A stretch of 64,000 bases of DNA from Nematostella vectensis (taxonomy: Eukaryota; Cnidaria; Anthozoa; Actiniaria; Edwardsiidae). The notes under the pieces are model-generated. The model did no database searches and was not told the origin of the DNA. It saw nothing but the letters and a program-made list of their open reading frames with translations. Below, in pieces: positions 46,301-55,564 of this stretch (its first letter is position 1; each line of letters starts with the position of its first letter). Made by a program: the position numbers and the translations under genes. The stretch spans positions 13,003,208 through 13,067,207 of the forward strand of contig NC_064046.1 in NCBI RefSeq assembly GCF_932526225.1, in the 5' to 3' direction.

Positions 46301-47129
46301 TACATTTTGTATCAGTAGAATGCTACCTTATAAGGCGATCATCCACGCAGTAGGTATGTCTACATTTTGTATCAGTAGAATGTTACCTTGTAAGGCAATC
46401 ATCCACGCAGTAGGTATGTCTACATTTTGTATCAGTAGAATGCTACCTTGCAAGGCGATCATCCACGCAGTAGGTATGTCTACATTTTGTGTTAGTAGAA
46501 TGTTACCTTGTAAGGCAATCATCCACGCAGTAGGTATGTCTACATTTTGTATCAGTAGAATGCTACCTTGTAAAGCGATCATCCACGCAGTAGGTATGTC
46601 TACATTTTGTATCAGTAGAATGTTACCTTGTAAGGCGATCATCCATGCAGTAGGTATGTCTATTTTGTGTTAGTAGAATGTTACCTTGTAAGGCGATCAT
46701 CCATGCAGTAGGTATGTCTACATTTTGTATCAGTAGAATGTTACCTTGTAAGGCGATCATCCACGCAGTAGGTATGTCTACATTTTGTATCAGTAGAATG
46801 TTACCTTGTAAGGCGGTCATCCACGCAGTAGGTATGTCTACATTTTGTATCAGTAGAATGTTACCTTGTAAGGCGATCATCCACGCAGTAGGTATGTCTA
46901 CATTTTGTATCAGTAGAATGTTACCTTGTAAGGCGATCATCCACGCAGTAGGTATGTCTACATTTTGTATCAGTAGAATGTTACCTTGTAAGGCGATCAT
47001 CCACGCAGTAGGTATGTCTACATTTTGTATCAGTAGAATGTTACCTTGTAAGGCGATCATCCACGCAGTAGGTATGTCTACATTTTGTATCAGTAGAATG
47101 TTACCTTGTAAGGCGATCATCGATGCAGT
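40339..47129 (+). repeat. 60-bp minisatellite made of a macro exon end and its splice donor, about 113 copies
   Basis: The first unit starts inside macro exon 2 (ttaccttgtaaggcaatcat). Each 60-bp unit carries the exon end (encoding LPCKAIIHAV), the junction GCAGTAG|GTATGT and about 24 bases of intron. Most units keep the donor intact; variants include GTACGT and AGATATGT. Both strands stay open with a 20-residue period, except where 58-bp or 61-bp units shift frame. The block 40339-43689 recurs at 43690-47040 with the same order of variant units (offset 3351 bp), followed by a partial unit ending in catcgatgcagtt. Confidence 0.96.
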
Positions 47130-47648
47130 TACATCCATAGTTATCTCCCTAATTTTTCCCCATGTATCAAAAAAAGTGATTCAAGCCCTGAGGGATTGTA
47201 AAATGGGTATGAACAACATCAATTTTTAGTATAGGAAATAGCAAATTATGAAATAGGAAATTATTCATTGCGGGTATACCACAGGAACCCCCTCCCATAC
47301 CCATTGTTCTCTGCTTATTGCAGGAGCTCCGCTATAAAAAGGTAGCTATTTCAAAATGTTTCAAAGTAAAAGTAGAAAAGCAAGACAAGGATTAAATGGA
47401 AATAGTATTTATTAGTTTGCCAGTTGATGAAAAAATTAAGCATAGGTTAAAAAGTATATAGAAGTGAACAGGTATATAAAAGTTATAAGAGAAGATTGAT
47501 ACCAGAGTTCCTGCTAATTCCTGACGGTGTTATGAAAGTTATATGGACAGGTATAAATCAAAGTTCTATCTTATTTTTAGAGTTAGACAAACCAGTATAA
47601 ATCAAAGTCTTGAGTCACCTAAGTCCAGACATTGACTGGAGTCCCTAC
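47130..47648. other. Non-coding interval, 3' flank of the membrane-protein gene
   Basis: Intron of the macro locus on the plus strand and downstream sequence of the nested minus-strand gene. No feature was recognised. Confidence 0.4.
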
Positions 47649-49655
47649 TTAATCAGTGGGACACTCGGATGTATCTGAAGTTTTCTCGCTTACACAGTCC
47701 TCATCTGCTTTTAACACGTCCTTGCAAGTATTCAAGGCAGCGTTAGCAATTGCCTCGTCAATCTCAGTGACGTTAACCTGCGTATTATCCGCCTTGCTGT
47801 CGTTGACCGGCGTTGTGTCATTTGACAGAGAGTTCAAGCTTGCATAGAGCTTAGCCTTTTCTCGACGTCTCCTCCTCTTCTGAGTTCGTGTCTCTTTGGG
47901 GTGTATTGAGAGGCTGTTAATACTTTCTTGAATGTCATATGCGGATAGAAGGGAAGGACTTTCACTTGCACACACGCCCTTCACCTCATTCGGATCGTTG
48001 GGAGTGCTCACCGGTCTGGCTGCTCTATCAATAACCGTGGCTTTCTCATGCACGCCACTCGTTCCAGTCGTCGGGGATGCGTCTTCAGTTATTTTGATTA
48101 GGCGTTTAGTAACACCTGGTGTTTTAGATGACTCCTCTCCATGGGCCCCTTGAGTATTTAAGCTCATGCTAAGGTACATCTCCAGCTTCGCCCTGCGTGC
48201 TTTTCGTTTTTGTGCTTTAGTTGGTTTCGGTGGTAAAGGCTTCTTAGGGATCTTTTCTGGGGGTGTCACTGGAAGGCTGCTGGTTCTGAGGTTCTCCCTT
48301 ATCACCTTAAGTGTGTACGCTGAAGGGCCTGAATCACCCTTTGTTAAATTTCTGCGTGCCACTGACCTATTTTTGTTGGAATCAGTTGTCGTTGGTCGAG
48401 CATTGTTGCTTGAGGTAGGGTTAGCAGAGAAAGAACTCTTCGAAAAGATTGATTTACTAGACCTGTCTTTGTTATTTAGGGGAACAGTGAAAGACGCACC
48501 AGATTTCGAAGCAAACTGATCTATGGTCTTGGTTATGTAAGTGCTGCTGTGGAGATTAGTAGAAGACTTGGTAGACATTGTGGTTTTATACCTGGTTCTG
48601 TCTTTCTTGCTTTTCGTAGGGTGTGAAATAGCAGAAGCTGATTGTCCGCTTTTTGTTGTTCCAGCTTTGCCAAGTTCCTTGTTGCTGTTTCTATTTCTTG
48701 TTGACTCGGTTATAATCGCTGGAACCTGTCCTGATTGAGGTTTTGGTGTATCAAGTCGCAACATAGATGACTTTGCTTGTTCGCCAACAGAAAACAGAGC
48801 CCGCGATTTATCCATTGTCAGGTCTGGGAGTGACACTGACCGAGTGGCTTTCCTCGGGGTCGGCAGATCACGTTCAAGGTTACTAATGGATCTTGACCGT
48901 CTTGGCATTGGCGCCGACAATGGACGACTCGTGGTCCTCGACACGCGACCACCGATATCCCTTCTACTGCTGATGCTTTTGTTATCATTGTCACTGGAAG
49001 CATCCTTTTGCTGTAACTCCGTCTCCACGTTCTTAAAGGATGCAACAGTGGCAGTGCGGCTGTTGGCTGAGATGGCTGGTCTCGGACCAACAGTTATCGG
49101 GCCGTTTTCCTTAATCCTTGGTTGCAAAGCCTCTTGTAGCTCTGCGGTTGTAGGTGATGCCTTGATAAAATCCAGAAGTATTCTTGAGCTAGCGGATTGT
49201 GGTACTGCGAGAATCGTCAAGTCACTGGTGATCGAGGCGGCGCTGGCTGTTCTACAGCGGTGTGGTGCTACAGTGCCTGGAAAAAGAGCTTCCACGATGG
49301 TTGGAATGGACCGCCAAGCAATCGGTGCATCATCGTATGACACTTTGACCCTCACTGCTTCCTCACACAGCAATTGTCTAGCTGTTGTTCGAGATTCGAT
49401 ATCAGATACTGTCTCATGAAGTGTCATTCTGCTTGCCTCATGGTTGTTATGATGGATGCCCACTGGAGCGATGGACTTGTTGCCCATGACAGGAGGTGAT
49501 CTGGACTCACACCGCGCATGAAGAGGAACTAATTCTTGAACTTCCTTTTCCATGGCTTCTGTTCTTTTGTCAAAGTCTGGGATATTCTTACCGCACAGAT
49601 GATTCTCCGCGCAGCTCGCCAGGGGGTTCAGCGTTGTTGTCGGTGCGCATTGTTG
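47649..49655 (-). CDS. Terminal exon encoding the long intracellular tail
   Basis: Acceptor cattttactttacag, then 668 codons to the stop. The composition (Ser, Thr, Lys, Pro, few aromatic residues) and runs such as RRDIGGRVSRTTSRPLSAP and RSRSISNLERDL suggest a phosphorylated, cytoskeleton- or scaffold-binding tail. This part of the model is the most secure because it is one uninterrupted frame. Confidence 0.85.
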   Translation of the reverse strand, partial: QQCAPTTTLNPLASCAENHLCGKNIPDFDKRTEAMEKEVQELVPLHARCESRSPPVMGNKSIAPVGIHHNNHEASRMTLHETVSDIESRTTARQLLCEEAVRVKVSYDDAPIAWRSIPTIVEALFPGTVAPHRCRTASAASITSDLTILAVPQSASSRILLDFIKASPTTAELQEALQPRIKENGPITVGPRPAISANSRTATVASFKNVETELQQKDASSDNDNKSISSRRDIGGRVSRTTSRPLSAPMPRRSRSISNLERDLPTPRKATRSVSLPDLTMDKSRALFSVGEQAKSSMLRLDTPKPQSGQVPAIITESTRNRNSNKELGKAGTTKSGQSASAISHPTKSKKDRTRYKTTMSTKSSTNLHSSTYITKTIDQFASKSGASFTVPLNNKDRSSKSIFSKSSFSANPTSSNNARPTTTDSNKNRSVARRNLTKGDSGPSAYTLKVIRENLRTSSLPVTPPEKIPKKPLPPKPTKAQKRKARRAKLEMYLSMSLNTQGAHGEESSKTPGVTKRLIKITEDASPTTGTSGVHEKATVIDRAARPVSTPNDPNEVKGVCASESPSLLSAYDIQESINSLSIHPKETRTQKRRRRREKAKLYASLNSLSNDTTPVNDSKADNTQVNVTEIDEAIANAALNTCKDVLKADEDCVSEKTSDTSECPTD

Positions 49656-52600
49656 CTGTAAAGTAAAATGTAACTTCAACACAATTCCCTCCAAAAAAAA
49701 CACCCCTAGCCGTTTTTATACTTTTTTGTTTCTTTTATATCTTGTTTCGATCTAGAAACATACTTTAAATAACAGTCGTCGGGTCAAACAGTACCTTGTG
49801 TTACCCAATAAAGCTGTCATGTCGGTTATAGGTATCTGGTCCTACATATTGTACAACGTACGCCAGGCAAAAATTGTCATATACTTCCAATACTTACCCT
49901 TCTATAGCTTTTGCTAGCGACTTTCTAATTCCTTCAGTGTTTCTAGTACTTATGTAGTACTGTTTTTCTCTCCCCCCCCTAACGCCTCCCCCTTGACCTC
50001 GCATAGAGAGCAGACCTCTTTAGGCGTGGTACTGTACAGCCATATCTCATTACTCACCTCTGTCAGGCAGATATTCATGTCGGAAGACATTTTGTTCTCG
50101 TCTTCTTTGCCGTCATCTTTCTGGTCTCCGTTGTCCCAGTTGACTGCTAAAACAGCCACCGTGACCATGGTCGCCATGACGAAAAACGACACGAAAAAAG
50201 GATTGCACCATAACGGTACTATTTCCGGTGCAGATGGTATTACCGCTAGGGCGGTTACCTTTGGGACCAGCAAGACTGCGATAAAAACAAAATAAAAAGA
50301 TCAGCAATGTAAACAAAGCTCAATTATAATAGAAACTACAGAAATGATCAGCAAGAAGTCAAGTGTAAACGTTAAAAAAAGACAATCACACATGTTGTAG
50401 TATGACGCGATCATCGACCAGATGTAATTTCATGGGATATCTCTGGTCGCCTGTAGGTTAACAGGCGATAAGATAATTGTTATACATGTCCCTTCCCTGT
50501 ATTGTATAACACCATTCACACCTGGCGCGTAAGTAGCGTTATAGACGTCACAGGGGAGGGGTTTATGACGTGTGATATCTGTTCTCAAATGGCGTATTAC
50601 AACTAAATACATCAGCTGGGCGGGTTATGTGACACATTACATTTTTCTCACCTGGCGTGTAATTATGTTATACACGACACGGGGGAGGGTTATATGACTT
50701 ATGACTTTACTCACCTGGCGTGTAAGTTGTGTTATACACGTCCCAAGGGAGACTGGTGACTTCTTTACTCACCTGGCGTGTAAGTTGTGTTATACACGTC
50801 ACATGGGAGGGTTATATGACTGGTGACTTCTTTACTCACCTGGCGTGTAGGTTGTGTTATACACGTCACATGGGAGGGTTATGTGACTTGTGACTTCTTT
50901 ACTCACCTGGCGTGTAGGTTGTGTTATACACGTCACAGGGGAGGGTTATATGACTGGTGACTTCTTTACTCACCTGGCGTGTAAGTTGTGTTATACACGT
51001 CACATGGGAGGGTTATATGACTGGTGACTTCTTTACTCACCTGGCGTGTAAGTTGTGTTATACACGTCACATGGGAGAGTTATATGACTGGTGACTTCTT
51101 TACTCACCTGGCGTGTAAGTTGTGTTATACACGTCACATGGGAGGGTTATATGACTGGTGACTTCTTTACTCACCTGGCGTGTAAGTTGTGTTATACACG
51201 TCACATGGGAGAGTTATATGACTGGTGACTTCTTTACTCACCTGGCGTGTAAGTTGTGTTATACACGTCACAGGGGAGAGTTATATGACTGGTGACTTCT
51301 TTACTCACCTGGCGTGTAGGTTGTGTTATACACGTCACATGGGAGGGTTATATGACTGGTGACTTCTTTACTCACCTGGCGTGTAGGTTGTGTTCTGATA
51401 CACGTGAAATGGAAGGGTGGGCTCCCGTGCGTAACTAAACACTCTGTCCCGAAACGCTGCAAACAAATGGACACTGGTTACCCTTATTCTTATATTATTT
51501 CAATTTTTTAAAATTTAAATAGGAATGAATCAATCACCTTTACTTACTTGTTGTATGTATATAGATAAAATTTGGGGTTATATATCAGGCGACATCTTTC
51601 CCACCTGTTATATTACAACTATATAGATCAGCTGGGCGGGTTATGTGACACATTACATTTTTCTCACCTGGCGTGTAATTATGTTATACACGTCACGGGG
51701 GATGGTTATATGACTTATGACTTTACTCACCTGGCGTGTAGTTTGTGTTATACACGTCACATGGGAGAGTTATACGACTGGTGACTTCTTTACTCACCTG
51801 GCGTGTAGGTTGTGTTATACACGTTACATGGGAGGGTTATATGACTGGTGACTTCTTTACTCACCTGGCGTGTAGGTTGTGTTATACACATCACATGAGA
51901 GGGTTATATAACTGGTGACTTCTTTACTTACCTGGCGTGTAGGTTGTGTTATACACGTCACATGGGAGGGTTTTATAACTTACCTGGCGTGTAGGTTGTG
52001 TTCTGATACACGTAAAATGGAAGGGTGGGCTCCCGTGCGTATCTAAACACTCTGTCCCGAAACGCTGCAAACAAATGGACACGGGTTACTCTTATTCTTA
52101 TATTATTTCAATTTTTTAAAATTTAAATAGGAATGAATCAATCATCTTTACTTACTTGTTGTATGTATATAGATAAAATTTGGGGTTATATATCAGGCGA
52201 CATCTTTACTCACCTGTTATATTACATCTATATAGATCGACTGGGAAAGTTGGCTCCCGGGCGTATCTAATCCCTCTGTCAAACTCTGCCATCAAATGGA
52301 GACAGGTTACTTTGATTCTTGTATTTTCATTTTCTAAATCTTTAATGGGAATGAATCAACACAGTACTGAAGTCGTATGTTGCACGCCTCTACGAATGCA
52401 CAGTAGTTTAACTAGGAGAGTTCACTAAGTCGTATGTTGTACACCTCTGTTAACACCTCTGTTAATACACAGTAGTTTAGCTAGGAGAATTTCGAGCATT
52501 TGCCCTTCGTTGGTTTATTCCTGTTTCCACAACGCCTACTCGGACCACCTAGTGTTACTACAAGTAACCCGCCCCTCCCCCCTCCTAAAAAAATATAAAA

Positions 52601-53105
52601 ATTAAATTTAGAAAGTAGCGAAGCCGACAACGAGCTCAATACTTCCTTTCTAAATTCCACATCTACTAGGAAATTGCCCCCTCGCCACCTCCCGTCCTTT
52701 CCCTTAGCTTTAGGCTTGCAACCAGATTCGGCTTGCCAATATTATATGCCCGCTCAAATCATTTCATCCTACAATTAAAGGCAGTTCTTGCCTCATTTAT
52801 GAACAATACAGCATTTTAACACTTACCGGGAAGGGAGCTTGTCTCTGTAAAAGCTGTAATTCCAAGAATTACAGCAAAATAAATAACAAAATATGTTAAA
52901 AACATCACTACAAACTACCCCCAAAAAAGGAACATTCGAGAAAGCGCAATGTAATTTTAATGTAAAATAACAAAGATCTCAACTCACCATTGCGCGACTC
53001 TGCCGCTAAACGTTTTGGTAAATAAAATATCTTTAATTGTGGATACACATGATCCAAAATACCCAACAAAGTCCCCAAAAGTACGCTTACAATTATCCAG
53101 ATCAT
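47649..53105 (-). CDS. Unrecognised two-pass membrane protein with duplicated ectodomain exons
   Basis: Seven coding exons with GT/AG borders: 53105-52988, 52853-52827, 52285-52214, 52064-51984, 51456-51376, 50275-50058, 49655-47649. Phases agree (1,1,1,1,1,0) and the total is 2604 nt, 867 aa. The N-terminus is hydrophobic (MIWIIVSVLLGTLLGIL, signal anchor). A short loop contains three related modules, two of them near copies (RYAREPTLPFYVYQNTTYTP), with N-glycosylation sequons NIT and NTT. A second membrane segment follows (FFVSFFVMATMVTVAVLAV), and then about 700 residues of Ser/Thr/Lys-rich, probably disordered tail. It contains a KKPLPPKP SH3-ligand motif and a repeated basic helix (KAQKRKARRAKLEMYLSMSL; RTQKRRRRREKAKLYASLN). 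I do not recognise the family. It lies antisense inside the macro locus intron. Number and choice of ectodomain exons are uncertain because of the donor repeats. Confidence 0.75.
50641..51376 (-). repeat. 67-bp repeat of an ectodomain exon end plus splice donor, array 1
   Basis: On the minus strand each 67-bp unit reads gacgtgtataacacaactta + cacgccag|gtgagtaaag + aagtcaccagtcatataacc. That is the 3' end of the ectodomain exon (coding DVYNTTYTP) with a consensus CAG|GTGAGT donor. About 12 copies follow the real donor of exon 51456-51376. Units lack a convincing acceptor, and reading through a unit meets TAA, so most cannot be stand-alone exons. Confidence 0.93.
51640..51984 (-). repeat. 67-bp repeat of an ectodomain exon end plus splice donor, array 2
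   Basis: About six units of the same type directly follow the donor of exon 52064-51984. The whole block of exon, donor repeats and following intron has been duplicated: 51385-51650 and 51990-52240 match almost base for base, including the tgtttgcag acceptor and ttgtatgtatatagataaaa. Confidence 0.9.
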
Positions 53106-53220
53106 CGCAGATCTGTAGCTTGCAAGGTAGCTTGGGTCTCTTTGAGTTCTATTCTAATTTGCATTATTACGTCACCAGCGGCCTTGACGTCACACGCGCA
53201 CGCAATACATGCCTTCCTGA

Positions 53221-53411
53221 TGCCTAGTGCACACTAGCAACATAACAACCTAACGACATGAGCGCGCGCACTATGTTTAGCCCGACATAACGAAATGGAC
53301 ATAATGACATGAAAGAAAAAACACGGTTTTTTCTCTTATGTCGTTATGTCGAAGATAAGAGTGCGCGCGCCCATGTCGTTATGTCGATATGTCGCTAGTG
53401 TGCACTAGGCA
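53221..53411. mobile_element. MITE, 191 bp, upstream of the membrane-protein gene
   Basis: The termini tgcctagtgcacactagc and gctagtgtgcactaggca are perfect inverted repeats. The interior continues as a looser palindrome (gacatgagcgcgcgcac / gtgcgcgcgcccatgtc). It sits about 115 bp 5' of the start codon of the minus-strand gene, so it may lie in that gene's promoter. Confidence 0.85.
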
Positions 53412-53720
53412 TAAGCACGACGCTACGTCACCTACGTTAACACCTCTACCCGCGAAATGTATCTTGCTCTTACCGGCTTCATAACTATTATCATCTGCGC
53501 GCCATCAAGACGTGCGGCCGTTGATAATATGCTTTGGCGCAATGCATCAGGGGTACTACCTCGTAAAGAAATCCGTGCGTGCGCAATGGAATGTGTGTGA
53601 GGCTGCGTGTTTTTGCAGGGGTGGGCATAGGCGCGTACTTCTCCTTCCATGGCAACCACTATTGAAAAAAAAGTTCCACGAATCTTCAACGCTCCCTGAA
53701 ATTCTCTATTGTTTTTGCAG

Positions 53721-54031
53721 GCCCAGTATGGAAAGGCGGAAACTCCTCCGAGAACACGTACCTCAAATCTGTTGTACTACGCTCGCTTGAGGAATGTGAT
53801 AAGCGCAGTTACACCAGTGTTGCTATCCCCGCCATCAGCAGTGGTATCTTCGGTTTTCCAAAGGAGCGCTGTGCAGCTATCCTTTTCTCTGTGGTGATAA
53901 CTTATCTACGTTCTACGAATCTTTGTTCTCTCGAACTAGTTCGGTTCACGAACTTTGATAAGCCGACCGTGGATGTATTTAAAGGGCGCGCGTTATTGAT
54001 ACACCAAGAGCTGAAGGATGATGTGGATTGA
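53721..54031 (+). pseudogene. Macro-domain exon 3 of 3 (C-terminal part)
   Basis: The acceptor ctattgtttttgcag opens in phase 1, exactly what exon 2 at 40222-40369 leaves. The joined reading IIHAVG|PVWKGGN continues the macro-domain core. It then has SVAIPAISSGIFGFPKERCA (the second ADP-ribose-binding loop), the terminal helix-strand and a TGA after KDDVD. No stops or shifts are seen within this exon. The intron between exons 2 and 3 is 13.35 kb and holds the 60-bp array and the nested membrane-protein gene. Function, if any transcript is made, would be ADP-ribose binding or hydrolysis; the upstream lesions make a pseudogene likelier. Confidence 0.85.
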
Positions 54032-54664
54032 CAGTCAGTTGCTGTGTAGGGAAATCTACACAGTGACGGATCTAGGGGAAGTTACGTTGAACCTTAATGG
54101 CAGGGCCGTAGCTGGGGGTGGGGCACGCCCCCCCATTATTTTCAAAGGTTTTAAGGAAATGACTAGTAGGGGCGTGGCTGTGCCCCTCTCCCCCTTTTTT
54201 CCTTTATGTTTCTGTATTGTGCCCTTCCCCTTCCCCAAGCTTACGTGGCCTGCTACGACGGCTCTAAGTGATACACAAATTACGGCTCAAAAGCCTTCGG
54301 TTGAGTTTTCATAAATTGAACCATCATTTGAAAAATCCTGGACCGCCACTGTCACGTTGCAGTTAAAGCAGAGTAATGTTTCGTAGGTGGGATAAACGTC
54401 TAAAGTTGTACAAAGTGCTGCAGCCTGTATTACTATAGTGAATCTAAATCCTTGTGGGTTTATCTCAAAGCATCGCCACAGGAACCCCTAGCGCCTGTTT
54501 TTTTTTTTTTTTGCTGTTTTCTGCTGAGGAGGTATAGAAAAAGGAAATTATTCAATGTCTTTTAATTTCTAGTTTTCTCATTGAGAGTACTCCTGGTTTT
54601 TTTTTACACAAATGTAGGATAAACAGAATTGCCCATGTGATGTAGATTTGACAAGGGTGGTTTA
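54032..54664. other. 3' flank with a hAT-like repeat end
   Basis: cagggccgtagctgggggtg at about 54101 followed by gcacgcccccccattatttt resembles one end of the CAG.GGCGTAGCC family. The other end was not found. Otherwise empty. Confidence 0.35.
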
Positions 54665-55074
54665 GACCCCGTCCCCACGTATCCGTTTTCGTTTAAAAAG
54701 TCAACCTTTTTGTTATACGGATGTGTTACGGATACGGGTACCGTCCACACGTCAATGCATGACTGAAAACGGAACGATTTAAAAACGATCTCCAGAGTGG
54801 AACAATTGGAAAACGATACCCTTTCGGAGCCGTGGGGACTGACGAAAACGGAACCTTTCAAAAACGATGGCGTGATTTAATTTGCGCGCGCGATGTAAAC
54901 AAACGAATGGGTCTACGCATGCGCTGTAGAACTTGTTATCGTTTTAGTATTGTTTCTGCATTTTCGTGGTGACGGGTCGTATCAAAATGAAAAAGCTTCG
55001 TGTGGACGCGGATCTGAAAACGGAACAAAAAGGTTTGCGTTTTCAAACAAAAAAGGATACGTGGGACGGGGTCT
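54665..55074. mobile_element. MITE, about 410 bp, about 45-bp terminal inverted repeats
   Basis: The left end gaccccgtccccacgtatcc + gttttcgtttaaaaag pairs with the right end caaacaaaaaaggatacgtg + ggacggggtc. The interior holds further aaaacgga/tccgtttt motifs. No coding potential. Confidence 0.8.
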
Positions 55075-55564
55075 TGGATCCATGCCGCCATCAAGACACA
55101 GGCTCAAGTACGTTCGGTTGGGCGAGCGCGCATTCCTTTTCAAATTTCTTTTGTTGCAGTTCTCCTGTTGCAAGCAGCAGCATGGAACTCAAACACGCTT
55201 GTAGGTTAGCGAGAACAAAAGACGTGGAAAGGACGCGTCAATTGTCGAGGTGCACTAAGACATCACGTGGCTTTCTATGCCAGAATACGAACAACAAAAT
55301 GCAACTTATTTTAGCACTTACGATCTATAGTGTCTTTAAGATACCTCTAGTCTTTAGTCTTAACACTAGTCAATACTTTACAATCCTTAAAAAAAAACTA
55401 AAATTAACCTAGATTACATGTTGTACTTCTGACTGAACATTTTTACTCCACAATAGTATCTTTTCTATTTTCCCTTCTACTCCGTATGTATATGTAATCA
55501 TATTCGGGCGAATACTTTTCGACACAACCCAACTTTCCCGCCGAAATATTCGCTCGACCAATCA

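Noticed and set aside
40339-47129. Protein-coding repeat gene on either strand (20-residue periods)
   Set aside because: The period is a multiple of three, so frames stay open by default on both strands. Frames break at 58- and 61-bp units, and the unit is explained as exon end plus intron stub.
50641-51370. Each 67-bp unit as a separate mini-exon
   Set aside because: Units have a strong donor but no pyrimidine tract or acceptor in the right phase, and read-through hits TAA.
53432-53689. Minus-strand 85-codon frame as the first half of a gene opposite macro exon 3
   Set aside because: No recognisable domain, and it conflicts with the phase-consistent macro exon on the plus strand.
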